A stretch of 64,000 nucleotides of DNA from Ignavibacteria bacterium (GTDB lineage Bacteria > Bacteroidota > Ignavibacteria > Kapaibacteriales > Kapaibacteriaceae), in assembly GCA_015709655.1 (NCBI GenBank), contig CP054181.1:109262-173261 (forward strand), in the 5' to 3' direction. Positions 34,681-45,500 of the stretch are shown here, piece by piece; position 1 is the stretch's first letter, and each line of letters begins with the position of its first letter. The position numbers and the translations under genes are program-made. A model generated the notes under the pieces. That model was not told where the DNA came from. It worked only from the letters and a program-made list of their open reading frames with translations, and made no database searches.

Positions 34681-36444
34681 ATGAAAACCCTCCTATACAT
34701 ACTTGCACTCATTACAACCGTTGTAGCCGGCCTTGCCCAGAGTAGCGAACAAGAGCGCCTTGCAAAGAACTTCGAAGCCGGAGGCGATCTGCGTGGAGCA
34801 GCACGGCTGTATTTGGAGCTGTATGAAAAAGCACCTGACAACCAGGCGTATTTTGACGGTGTGGTCCGGACATTTCAGGGGCTACAGCAATTGTCGGGTC
34901 TTCTCCCCATTGTTACCGAGCACCTTGTGCACCACCCTTCCGTGCAGACTGCACTTCTGGCGGGCACTCTATCGGTAAAGCTTGGCAAATCTGGTACTGA
35001 TTTCTGGAACCGTGCGTTGGAGATTGGCAATAACTCCCAGGAAACCAATGCTGCTGTTGCGAAAGCCCAGGAGGATGTCTTCCTTTTAAAAGATGCCATT
35101 AATTCGTACAGGAAGGCTCGCGACCTCAGCGGATCTGCATGGCAATATGCTCGTCAGTTACAAAAGCTATACGCAGCAACAGGTGACTACCGGAGCTCGG
35201 TTAATGAAATATTCACGATGGTGAATAATACCGGTGATCTCACAGAAGCCCTGGGTTTACTAGCTGCCGTTACGGCAACAGACAGCGGCTTGAAGGCCGT
35301 TGATGAGGCAATGGCTCACCTGCCCTCAAACACATCCGATCAACTTCGGTTAAAGTTATGGCACCTGCAGTACAACAGTAAATGGCCTCGGGCACTAACC
35401 CTGGCTGAGCAGATCGATGATTCCGAACAGGCACACGGTCAGGCGCTCCTCCAGTTTGCTGACGCTGCTCGCAAGGCTGAGCAATACGACGTAGCGTTAA
35501 GCGCATACTCTAAAGCCTCCCACGCCTCTCCCAACGTTGCCTTATCAGCAGCGTACGGATCGGCTCAGACGCTCGAGCAGAAGCTTACGCAGGCACGTAC
35601 TACACTATCAGCGGAAACGCTGAAGGAAGTACTATCCAACTACCAAACTATCGTCGACAAGTATCCAACCCATCCGCTCAGCGCGCAAGCACTGCTCAGA
35701 ATCGGTCAGCTTCAGTTAACCAGGCTTCACAACAGCGAAGAGGCTCGGGAAACACTTTCACTGCTGGCAAACAGGTGGCCCGGTACCAGTGCATCGTGGG
35801 AAGGCATGTTGATGCTTGCCGATATTTACTATGCACTTGGTCAGACAGCGCAGGTTGCCGATCTTATTAATCGTGTTGAGGGTGGACCACAGGAGTATTC
35901 ATTAATCGCTAAATTTAAAAAAGCAGATTACCTGTTATTTGAACATGAACTTGGTAAAGCCCGCGTACTGTATCAGGAAGTTTCCCTCCATCCTGCCTCA
36001 CTGCCCGCTAACGATGCTATTGAACGACTGCGCCTTATTCTCCTCTCCGGTGATGACAGTCTTGCCGTATCGCATTATATTCGTGGTCTTCAGCTACAAG
36101 CCGAGCAGAAGCACTCGGAGTCCGCAAACAGTTTTTTACAAGCTGTTCACACTGCTGCTGACCCAGATCTGGCCGATCAGGCAAGGATTGCAGTTGTTCA
36201 GGAAAGTCTGTTGTTAGCCGACACTGCCCGGGCAGTTCAGCAACTGGATTCCTTAATTGCAAAAGTTCCATCAACACTCTTTGGTGACAAAGCCTTGCTG
36301 CTGATGGCAGATATCTTGACTGATAAACATGAAATTCAAAGTGCCGTAGCAGCACTAACAACGCTCTTGGTACAGTATCCAAACAGCATATATACACCAC
36401 TCACCCGAGAATTAATTCGTAAACTACGAGGAGACATACAGTGA
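34681..36444 (+). CDS. Exported tetratricopeptide-repeat protein
   Basis: A 587-residue protein with an N-terminal signal peptide (LLYILALITTVVAGLAQ) and alpha-helical repeats throughout. TPR-like units are seen near residues 40-75 (AARLYLELYEKAPDNQAY), 250-290 and 320-360 (NYQTIVDKYPTHPLSAQALL), 400-440 and near the end (AVAALTTLLVQYPNSIYTPL). No enzymatic motif. Such proteins scaffold envelope complexes in FCB bacteria. GTG of the next gene overlaps its TGA stop. Confidence 0.8.
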   Translation: MKTLLYILALITTVVAGLAQSSEQERLAKNFEAGGDLRGAARLYLELYEKAPDNQAYFDGVVRTFQGLQQLSGLLPIVTEHLVHHPSVQTALLAGTLSVKLGKSGTDFWNRALEIGNNSQETNAAVAKAQEDVFLLKDAINSYRKARDLSGSAWQYARQLQKLYAATGDYRSSVNEIFTMVNNTGDLTEALGLLAAVTATDSGLKAVDEAMAHLPSNTSDQLRLKLWHLQYNSKWPRALTLAEQIDDSEQAHGQALLQFADAARKAEQYDVALSAYSKASHASPNVALSAAYGSAQTLEQKLTQARTTLSAETLKEVLSNYQTIVDKYPTHPLSAQALLRIGQLQLTRLHNSEEARETLSLLANRWPGTSASWEGMLMLADIYYALGQTAQVADLINRVEGGPQEYSLIAKFKKADYLLFEHELGKARVLYQEVSLHPASLPANDAIERLRLILLSGDDSLAVSHYIRGLQLQAEQKHSESANSFLQAVHTAADPDLADQARIAVVQESLLLADTARAVQQLDSLIAKVPSTLFGDKALLLMADILTDKHEIQSAVAALTTLLVQYPNSIYTPLTRELIRKLRGDIQ

Positions 36445-38174
36445 CAGAACACGAAGTACGTGAAACCACCTTCGAGCTACTTCCCTATTCAAGACCCGAT
36501 GTAACAGCCATAACCCTTCAATCCAGGGAAATCGCAGATGCCATAATTACTGCATCGAATGCACAGACCGTCATAGATGCCGTTGACCGATGGAATGACC
36601 TTCGGAACGCTTATTCAACCATGCAGTCATTGGCCGAAGTTCATTACACCCAGGACGTATCCAACGCAGATTCAAAAGCCGAAAAAGAGTTTTTCGACAA
36701 CGTTTCTCCTTCAGTTGCAGAAGCGTTCCAGTGGGTATCACTTGCACTGATTAACAGTACGTATAAAGATGCCGTGGCTGCACTCAAAGGGGAATTGTTT
36801 ATCCGACGACTGTCTGATTCGCATCGCGTATTCTCACCTGCTGTAAAAGACCTGCTAACTAAGGAATCAGCTGTTACCAATGAGTACAATGAACTTACAG
36901 CCTCGGCACAGATCAACGTTAACGGAACAAGCTACAACCTGAGCACACTCGGCAAATTGATGGAGGACCCCAACAGGGAAATACGGGTAGCTGCACAGAA
37001 AGCGCTAAACCTCTTTCTAAAAGAAAACGGACCACGGTTCGACTCGCTGTATGATTCCCTTGTACAAATTCGAAATGAAATGGCGCATAAACTCGGCTTT
37101 ACCTCGTATACTCAGATGCGGTATATTGAGATGGGCCGCGTAGATTACACCAGGGAGGACATTGAAGAATACAGAAATGCTGTTGTTAAGTATGTAGTTC
37201 CCCTGGCAACAGACCTACGCAACCAGCAAGCTAAAAGGCTTGGGCTGGAAAACCTGACCATTGCCGATGAAAAGCTGCAGTTTCCTGATGGGAATCCAAC
37301 TCCAAGGGGTACACATGCCGAAATATTGCAAGCTGCTCGTACGATGTACAACGAACTACACCCAGAAACAGGCAGTTTTTTTGAAATGATGCTGTCAAGG
37401 AACCTTCTGGACCTCCATTCACGAAACAACAAAGCCCCCGGTGGCTACTGCACGAGCTTTGCGAGCTATAAAACACCGTTCATCTTCGCCAACTTTAATA
37501 ATACCACACACGATGTGGAAGTTTTAACACACGAAGCCGGTCATGCCTTCCAATCCTGGCGTAGCAGGAATTATGATGTTCCGGAATACCAGTGGCCTAC
37601 CATGGAAAGCTGCGAAATTCACAGCATGGCCATGGAATACTTCACGGCGCCATGGATGCACTTATTCTTTGGTGATCAAACCGACCGGTTTTTATTCATG
37701 CATCTTCAGGGTGCGATATTGTTTCTTCCGTACGGGTGTATGGTGGACGAATTTCAGCACTGGGTTTATGACCATCCCGAGGCAACCCCGGATGAACGCC
37801 GTTACACGTGGCAACAACTTGAAACGACATACATGCCATGGAGGAATCGCACCGACGACGCATTTTCCTCGGAAGGGAGAGCATGGCAGCTTCAGCGCCA
37901 TATCTACGAATCGCCCTTCTACTACATTGACTATACGCTTGCCAGTATCTGTGCACTCCAGTATAATTTCTGGGCTACTGAAGATATTGGCTCGGCATTT
38001 GATAGCTACCTTTCGGTTTGCGACCTAGGGGGAAGCATGCCGTTTCTGGATATTGTTAGGAGTGGCAATCTGTCCTCTCCCTTCGATCCGGGAACCTTGC
38101 CAGCCGTAATCAGTAAAACTGAAAAGTGGTTGCGTGACCATTGCACTGCGTATATTTGGAAATCTGAATCGTGA
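36441..38174 (+). CDS. M3 family oligoendopeptidase
   Basis: A 577-residue zinc metallopeptidase of the PepF type, which degrades short peptides in the cytoplasm. The zinc motif is HEAGH at residues 364-368 (VLTHEAGHAFQS) with the third ligand Glu in the ESCEIHSM segment near 390; the upstream CTSFASYKTPFIFANF and downstream YPFxY-type region (SPFYYIDYTLASI) also fit. Start is GTG with GAGGAG seven bases before it, overlapping the TPR gene stop as GTGA. Confidence 0.92.
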   Translation: MTEHEVRETTFELLPYSRPDVTAITLQSREIADAIITASNAQTVIDAVDRWNDLRNAYSTMQSLAEVHYTQDVSNADSKAEKEFFDNVSPSVAEAFQWVSLALINSTYKDAVAALKGELFIRRLSDSHRVFSPAVKDLLTKESAVTNEYNELTASAQINVNGTSYNLSTLGKLMEDPNREIRVAAQKALNLFLKENGPRFDSLYDSLVQIRNEMAHKLGFTSYTQMRYIEMGRVDYTREDIEEYRNAVVKYVVPLATDLRNQQAKRLGLENLTIADEKLQFPDGNPTPRGTHAEILQAARTMYNELHPETGSFFEMMLSRNLLDLHSRNNKAPGGYCTSFASYKTPFIFANFNNTTHDVEVLTHEAGHAFQSWRSRNYDVPEYQWPTMESCEIHSMAMEYFTAPWMHLFFGDQTDRFLFMHLQGAILFLPYGCMVDEFQHWVYDHPEATPDERRYTWQQLETTYMPWRNRTDDAFSSEGRAWQLQRHIYESPFYYIDYTLASICALQYNFWATEDIGSAFDSYLSVCDLGGSMPFLDIVRSGNLSSPFDPGTLPAVISKTEKWLRDHCTAYIWKSES

Positions 38175-38213
38175 GAGGAGTTTTCCCCATGATGCGGATT
38201 TTTTGTGCAAGTT

Positions 38214-38232
38214 CCATACTTTCGTATGGTTT
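38214..38232 (+). terminator. Possible weak hairpin terminator after the M3 peptidase
   Basis: CCATAC, a four-base loop, GTATGG and then only three T. The stem is six base pairs; the short T-tract makes it a weak candidate. It separates the M3 peptidase from the large surface protein gene. Confidence 0.3.
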
Positions 38233-38277
38233 AGAATAGAAAATAACAGTTGTTGAACGGCGTGTCGCATAAAGATC

Positions 38278-41200
38278 ATGACCCGATTCATCCTCCTTAC
38301 TGCCTTAATAGGCACATTGTTGTTGGCTGGCGTTGAAACTAGCACAGCCCAAACAAACCCCGGAGCATATAATCTTGCATCCGGAAATTATTCGTTCACA
38401 TCATGGGCATCATCGTCCCCTGCCGGTACTTATCCGACATCGATGATATTCCATGTATTCGACCGGCGCATTGAGCCATTCGAGGGGTCTATTCAGGATC
38501 TTCCGAAGGCTGACTGGGGACAGGTTTACAACCTGACCGGCGGTGCCCGCATTAATGGTGACGATGCCAACGGGATGTCATTCCTTCAAACATCGTCAGC
38601 AAATTCGGGTAACTGCGGATATCCTGGTGAAGCAATACTGGCTCTCAGTACCAGTGGTCGAGCCAATGTTGCCGTATCGTTTGTCAGCCAGGTAACAGCC
38701 GCCGGCACTCGTCCATACAACCTTCGGCTTCAGTACCGTATCGGAACATCCGGGAACTGGATAAATGCCATTGGTAGCAACGGCGACTATGTACAATTGG
38801 TTAGCGCAACTGATGGTACGTCGCCCAAGGCATTTAGCTGGACGATGCCTTCGTCACTTGAAAACCAGTCGTATGTTCAGGTCCGCTGGATATATTTCCA
38901 GGACGGTGACGGCTCCGGTACTCGCCCTAGGATCCGGCTTGACGACATCTTTGTAACATCTGACTCGCCGACGGCAGCTCCTGCCACAGCACTCAAGGTG
39001 ATGTCAGTTACACCCAAAAACCCAACGGTCAACACACCATTCACGGTTGTTGTTCGACCGGTGAGTGGAACAGGAGCCGTTAGCAACCTGTCAACCACAA
39101 CCACGATACGGCTAACGGTTGCAAGTGGCAGCGGGTCAATCATTGGTACCACAACGGCTGTAATTCCTGCAGGCTCAAATATCGCTACACTGTCAAACGT
39201 TTCGTGGAATACCGTTACAACAGGCGCCTCAATCACGGCATCTGTTCTGTCAGGCCAGGCCCTTACTGCAGGAACCAGCAACGTATTCGATGTAGTTTCG
39301 GCTCCCTCGTACGCTGTCATGACTGGTCCCTGGCACCAGGCATGGACAGGTTATCCGATGAATCCGATCAAGATAACGGTTTATCGCCCGGATAACACAG
39401 TTGATGTAAACTACTTTGGTACGATTACGTTCTCCGTTGTTTCTGGTCCGGCTCTTAGCGGTGCAAGTACCGTTAGCGTACAAGCCGTCCGTGGTGTAGC
39501 CGAATTTACAAATCTCATCTTCTCGGGTTCGGGCAACGCATCACTGCAGTTTAACTTACCCGGACTTCCTGCGCAAACCCTTCCAACGATTACCGTTGTT
39601 CCTTCCCCGAACCTTACAACCAACTATGTTCCCCAGTATATGATGTCGTCGGTACAAAACGGTTGTAACTTCTCGGCTTACACAATGCCGTTTTATTCAA
39701 TGGTTACGTTTACCGGCCTGCAGCCGAATACTACCTACCGTTACATCACCGGTGCATCAAATGTGTACAGCACAATGCCTACAAGCACCGGCGGTGGTCA
39801 GAATGTGCATCTTGACAACGGCACCATGACGTATTCGTACACCGGTGGCAAGAGTTTGGAATCGAACTACAGCAAATTTGCAACCGGTCCGGGACAAACA
39901 AGTAAGGTAATCTGGATTAATATTGTCCCAACTAATAATTTAACATTTGCTTACGGTAACACCATTTACTGGCAAGTATCATTAGGTGATCACCACGGAA
40001 ATCTTATCCGCACCTATCAGTTGAACCAAACCTCGCTGGCTCTTCCTGCTGGAAATGTTGCCACGACGGGTACATTGGTTGGTGACAAGATCAGCCAGTT
40101 ACATCCCAAAAACATTGTCCTGATTTGGGATAATACAGCCGGTTCAGGACGCCCCATCGGAAGTGCACTTGTACAAAGTCACAACACCACTGTCAACTAC
40201 ACAACAAATGCCTATGCTAACGATATTCAAAACGTCGACGGTGCCTGGATGTCGTACATTCCCAACACCATTGGTGCTGGAATCAGACGTATCGAGGAGC
40301 GGGATGCCGTTACCGGCCAGTTAGTGTATTCGTCAATTTCAACTGACGGCATGTGGAACGACATTTCGACCAATCCTCTGAACACAGCACAGTATCCAGC
40401 CCCGGGCGGTGAAGACAATCCGATTTATATCAATACTCCGTACATCACCATAAGCAGCCCTGCTGCTGGTGACACGTTGTGCTCAGGTGTTCCGTTCGAC
40501 ATTGTATTCCGTGCATGCGGTATGAAAACCGTTAAGATTGAATACTCGGTTGACGGCGGGTCAAACTATACACTGATTGACGATAATGTTACCGTTGACT
40601 TCAATGCAAACGGTGATAACGATGATAACGGTGACTACTCTGATGAATACGGTATTATTGCACCTCCTTTAAGCACCGCATTTACCTGGGTTCCACCGTC
40701 AATTGGTTTCCGTGGAAATTGCCTGATTCGCATTACCGGTGTGGACAGACCAAACGAGAGCCGCGTCTCTGGTAAATTCACCATCGTTGAACCACTTACT
40801 GTTATTGGCGAACTCGATCATCGCAATTTGTGTCTTGGTGATAATGACACACTGATTGCTCTGGTCGGTGGCACCGCTGAATCCTACCGCTGGTACAAGG
40901 ATGGCGAACTGATCCCCAATGTCAACAGCCCCCTTCTCTTTATCAACAATGCACATTTTAACACCTCTGGTGTTTACTGGTGCGAAGTGAACGGATACGG
41001 TGCCTGTGGTGATGTTGTGACCAACAAGGCAACGTTGCGCGTTGGTCGTAAGACGCAGATTGTAAATCAGACAACAGCAGTAGCCGGCATCATTGGTGAA
41101 ACAGCTACGATGAGTGTCGAAGTTGAATTCCCTGACGAAGCCCAATCATATCAATGGTTCCGTGGACAAACCGAACTTACGGAGAGCCGCAAGTACTATG

Positions 41201-42417
41201 GAACGAAGAGCAATCGCCTGGAAATTCGCAACTTTTCAAATGCTGACTACGGTAATGACTACTATTGCGTCATTGATGGAGTTTGTCAGTCCGCCCAATC
41301 ACGAGTTATCCGGGTATTCCCAACAGGCGTATTTACCGAGTTCTCAAAATCATCGATTGACGCTTGCGCGGGTGGCACCGTTTCTGTCCCAGCAATGGCA
41401 TACAGCAACCCACCCGGACAAGACCTTGTTATTGAATGGTTTAAGAATGGTCAGCGTATTAATGATGATGCGTCGTACTCGGGTTCCAACAGCGCCACTC
41501 TGATGTTTAACAATGTTTCCGCCACCCACGCTGGTGAATATACTGTTCGAGTTTCATTAGCCTCGAATAGAAGTGTAACATCGGAAGCAACAATTTCGGT
41601 TAACATTGCACCGCCTGCCGCAATTTCTCAGCAGCCTGCCTCAACAGATGTATGCCCTGCTGATTCAACGATACTTTCAGTTGCCGTTAGTGGTGGTGGA
41701 AATGTAACCTATCAGTGGAAACTCAATGGTACACCTATTCCGGGTGCTACATCAAATGAGTACAAGATCACCAATATGGCAGCAGTAAATGCCGGTGAAT
41801 ATACTGTATCAATCACATCTGCTTGTGGTGATCTTAACTCGTCCGCAGCAACCGTCACTATGAAAGCTGCTACGGCAATTACTACGCAACCCGCAGCCAC
41901 TGTTGAAGTTGCAGCCGGAGAAACCCTTGAACTTACGGTTGAAGCTACGGGTGCCGGTACAGTCCAGTACCAGTGGCTCAAGGATGGAACTGCTATTACA
42001 GGTCAAATTGCTCCGACATTTACTAAGGCCAACTTCGAAGCTGCTGATGCCGGTGAATACTGGTGTGAAGTTACTGCAGAGTGTGGTTCCGTTACCTCGG
42101 AAAAGGCTGTCGTTACTGAAAAACCAACGTCGGGTGTTAACGAATCTATTGTTGGTGATGCTGTAGTTTCCAGAATTTTCCCCAATCCGTCAACCACAGC
42201 AGCAACTATTAGTGTAGCAATGGCAACAACACAACCTGTTACAGTTAAAGTGCTTAACCTTGCCGGTGACGTTGTCCTTGAAGCTTTTAACGGTGTATTA
42301 AACCCTGGTGAAAACAGAATTCCTGTTCTTACCGGTTCATTAACATCGGGTGTTTACACCATCCAAACTGTAATCGGTGGCTTTAGCAACACCCAGCAAA
42401 TGGTTGTGCTTCACTAA
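38278..42417 (+). CDS. Giant secreted Ig-like protein with type IX sorting domain
   Basis: A 1379-residue surface or secreted protein. A signal peptide (LLTALIGTLLLAG) is followed by a ~200-residue beta-sandwich of the adhesin/lectin type found in FCB surface proteins (ends LDDIFVTSD), several linker beta domains, and at least four Ig-like units in the C-terminal third, each with a W-Y/F-K/R-x-G core and a Y-x-C pair (YRWYKDGELIPNV then VYWCEV; YQWFRGQTEL then YYCVI; YQWLKDGTAI then YWCEV). The last ~85 residues form a type A T9SS sorting domain (RIFPNPSTTAATISV, VKVLNLAGDVV, LTSGVYTI). Preferred role is adhesion or matrix; no catalytic motif seen. A strong terminator follows. Confidence 0.8.
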   Translation: MTRFILLTALIGTLLLAGVETSTAQTNPGAYNLASGNYSFTSWASSSPAGTYPTSMIFHVFDRRIEPFEGSIQDLPKADWGQVYNLTGGARINGDDANGMSFLQTSSANSGNCGYPGEAILALSTSGRANVAVSFVSQVTAAGTRPYNLRLQYRIGTSGNWINAIGSNGDYVQLVSATDGTSPKAFSWTMPSSLENQSYVQVRWIYFQDGDGSGTRPRIRLDDIFVTSDSPTAAPATALKVMSVTPKNPTVNTPFTVVVRPVSGTGAVSNLSTTTTIRLTVASGSGSIIGTTTAVIPAGSNIATLSNVSWNTVTTGASITASVLSGQALTAGTSNVFDVVSAPSYAVMTGPWHQAWTGYPMNPIKITVYRPDNTVDVNYFGTITFSVVSGPALSGASTVSVQAVRGVAEFTNLIFSGSGNASLQFNLPGLPAQTLPTITVVPSPNLTTNYVPQYMMSSVQNGCNFSAYTMPFYSMVTFTGLQPNTTYRYITGASNVYSTMPTSTGGGQNVHLDNGTMTYSYTGGKSLESNYSKFATGPGQTSKVIWINIVPTNNLTFAYGNTIYWQVSLGDHHGNLIRTYQLNQTSLALPAGNVATTGTLVGDKISQLHPKNIVLIWDNTAGSGRPIGSALVQSHNTTVNYTTNAYANDIQNVDGAWMSYIPNTIGAGIRRIEERDAVTGQLVYSSISTDGMWNDISTNPLNTAQYPAPGGEDNPIYINTPYITISSPAAGDTLCSGVPFDIVFRACGMKTVKIEYSVDGGSNYTLIDDNVTVDFNANGDNDDNGDYSDEYGIIAPPLSTAFTWVPPSIGFRGNCLIRITGVDRPNESRVSGKFTIVEPLTVIGELDHRNLCLGDNDTLIALVGGTAESYRWYKDGELIPNVNSPLLFINNAHFNTSGVYWCEVNGYGACGDVVTNKATLRVGRKTQIVNQTTAVAGIIGETATMSVEVEFPDEAQSYQWFRGQTELTESRKYYGTKSNRLEIRNFSNADYGNDYYCVIDGVCQSAQSRVIRVFPTGVFTEFSKSSIDACAGGTVSVPAMAYSNPPGQDLVIEWFKNGQRINDDASYSGSNSATLMFNNVSATHAGEYTVRVSLASNRSVTSEATISVNIAPPAAISQQPASTDVCPADSTILSVAVSGGGNVTYQWKLNGTPIPGATSNEYKITNMAAVNAGEYTVSITSACGDLNSSAATVTMKAATAITTQPAATVEVAAGETLELTVEATGAGTVQYQWLKDGTAITGQIAPTFTKANFEAADAGEYWCEVTAECGSVTSEKAVVTEKPTSGVNESIVGDAVVSRIFPNPSTTAATISVAMATTQPVTVKVLNLAGDVVLEAFNGVLNPGENRIPVLTGSLTSGVYTIQTVIGGFSNTQQMVVLH

Positions 42418-42437
42418 AAATTTTAGCTTAGGATTCC

Positions 42438-42469
42438 AAAGGGGAGCATGATTTCATGCTCCCCTTTTT
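42438..42469 (+). terminator. Rho-independent terminator
   Basis: A perfect 14-base-pair stem, AAAGGGGAGCATGA paired with TCATGCTCCCCTTT across a two-base loop, ending in a T-run. It lies 20 bases after the 1379-residue protein's stop and isolates it from the next large gene. Confidence 0.9.
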
Positions 42470-42528
42470 CATTATCTCTGTATCATTGTACAGGAAACAT
42501 GAAACTCTTACAAGCATAAATTCACAGA

Positions 42529-45500
42529 ATGAAACCGATTACGTATTTCTTAACGTTATTGATCGTTTGTTTTCCCAATTTTACAAGTATTGCGTTTTCT
42601 CAGAAGGTTGTTGTTAGCGAATACTTCAATTACCCGGGGGCTACAGCACAGTTGGAGTGGACAGAGATCTTGGTCCTTGAAGATAACATCAGCTTGGTCG
42701 GATGGTCTGTTCACGATTATTCGGGTGACTTGTCCGCCAGAGTCAATGGCCCGGTTTTCAAGGACATTCCGCTCTGGAAACACCTCAGAGCAGGTACCAT
42801 TATTGTAATCGACCACCGGCTTACCACTCCGGCACAACCTACAGACTCTGACCCCTCTGACGGGTATATCCAGGTGATGCAGCTCGATGCCGATTTTTTT
42901 CAAAGTGCAGGATTTGGTCTTGATATTGGACAACCCGCCGAAATGGTAACAATCCGGGATGCTGACGACAATCCGGTACATTCGCTTGCTCACCTAACCT
43001 CCGGCCTGGCTTCCTCCAACCTGATTTGGCTGAACATGCCTCAACCGAAGGTTGCTCACAACACAGCATCACAATTACAAACTGCATATTCGGTTCGTGT
43101 AACGGGTCGGTCAGTTCAGGCGTATCAGTCAGGATTTGGTTCGGATAGCACCAGCTCCGGACCCGTGGTAATTGTTGCTCCTCCAAGTGATCCGGGTACC
43201 GGACCATCGAAGGGCCTGCCTAACCTTATTGACAATGACAAGCGGATTGCCGGACGAAAGAACGTAAACCATTGGTTCTGGCGCGAGACTCGCGAACCTA
43301 CATGGTCTGCACCTCCGTCCGTTACCGCATCAGAAGTCCTGGCAGCTAAACACACCATTTCATGGACGTCACTGGTCGATCCATACCCGTCTGACAGTAC
43401 CACTGGCTACGTTATCCTTCGTGACACAGCCCATTTTTCTTCCTTCCCCGTGAATGGTATCCGTGACGGAGCTGATATCAGCGCAGGTGATGTTATTGGA
43501 ACAGCTAAAGTTCTGGCTGTGAGACCAACCGGCTCAGGTACGAATTTTGTTGATACCGATGTTGAATGCGGTAAAACCTACACCTACCGTGTGTATGGAT
43601 ATCGCTTTGCACCTGATCAGCAGATGGCACTATCACAAACTGCCGACACCACTGCCCGGGGCCGGCAATACACCGAAAATTCATATGCACAATCGGCGCC
43701 AATAACTAAACCATATATACCCACACCAAGAATTTTCGCATCCAAGGATGCTATTTGCCCAGGAGATACTGTTCGATTATGGACGGATTTTGCTGGCTCT
43801 GCTGAACTATACGAGTGGACGCGAAATGGCGTACCGGTTAGTATTCCGGGTACAACGTCTATTGTTGCCAACAGCACAGGTACGTACAAACTACGAGTTG
43901 TTGGTGCCGGTGGATGCTCCGCCGTAAGTAACTCAGTCATGATCAATCCGCTTCCCAATCCTAGCGTTGTAATCGCACCCTTTGGTACTCGCTCACTCTG
44001 CTCAGGAGATACTCTTACACTCTCCATCATAACGGCAGCCGACACTTACGAAATCATTAAAGATGGTAACGTAATCGCAACTCAGAAGCTAACCAAATTT
44101 GCCATTACTCAGCCAGGACGGTATGCTGTCCGTATTAAAACTCCAAGTGGATGTGATGGCGTTTCGGAAGAACTTACTGTCTCTGTGCCCGACATACGAT
44201 ATCATTTCGAACCCACAGCCTTGGATGTAGGCTCGTTGCGAGCTTGTGAAAACTCAAAAACCGGATCGTTCACAATCATTAATGACGGTGGTAAACCAAT
44301 CACATTTACCAATATTGCAATGCCGGCAGGATTTGCCCTTGTATCACCTGATGTTGGATTCGTAATTCAGCCCGGCAATAAACAGGAAGTAACAGTACGC
44401 TTTTCTCCATCAGGGAATGGTACTATCAGCGGTGATGCTATGTTTACTGCTGACCCGTGCGGGGTTCGGTTAGGTATCAGACTTACCGGAAGCAAAACTG
44501 AAGCGCTTGCGTCACTCGACAAAGCTGAGGTGAACTTTGGTGTCTATTCTACGTGTCCTACTTCTTCTGTACGTGACAGCAGCGTGTTTGTGCTCACCAA
44601 CAGCGGGTCGGAAGACATTACTGTAACCCCGCCAATTGTTTCGCCACCATTCTACATCAACTTTTCCACTACAAGCCTGAGCCCCCTACAATCAGTCTCG
44701 GTCTGGGTAAAATACATTCCTCTCGGACCCGACCTGAACCGTCCTGTTAACCAAACCATGGCATTCCCATACAAAGCCGGGGGATGCCGCGATACAATCA
44801 AGGCCACGCTGCGAGCTGCATCGTTTCAGCCTGGATTATCGATATCAAAAGATACATTAAACCTCGGTACAGTCATCGGTTGTTCACATCGGTTTGTTGG
44901 CACGATACAGGTTACCAATACCAGCAATGTAGAAAGCACAATTTCATCCAACAGCAAGAACAGTCCGATAACCATTCTTGAACTGCCCGTTACCGTACCA
45001 CCCGGTCAAACCCGGACAGTCAACTTTGAATATGTGCAGAATTCTGCCGGTACAGTGGTAACAGCAGACACGATATGGTCGGAACCGTGCCACATTCCTT
45101 ACCCAATTGCAATTCAGTCAACGATTACCAAGGGTCAGTTTTTGTTAAACGATACCGACATCAAAATCGACACCGTAGTCCTATGTGCTCCAACCAAGAG
45201 TTCAACGTGGCAGACTGCATTCTCAGTAGCGCCTACCTCGTATGAAGACACAGTTGCATTTGTCTCTATTACGAGTCCATTTTCAACCAATATCCGTCCA
45301 GGAACGGTAATCAGCACCGGACTCCCCTTTGAAGTACAATTTGCACCGAGCGTGCCCGGAGCATACACTGATACAATCACCGTTGTCCTTCAGCGCTGCT
45401 CAGATACACTAAGATTTCCGGTATCTGCAGTGGCAGTAACATCTTCAAGAACCACTGTCATCAGCGATTCTGATTTTGGGATCCTACCTCCTGCCGGTCA

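Noticed and set aside
38877..39320. Frames antisense to the 1379-residue surface protein
   Set aside because: They follow from the repetitive Thr/Val codons of the sense gene; no domain or ribosome-binding site.
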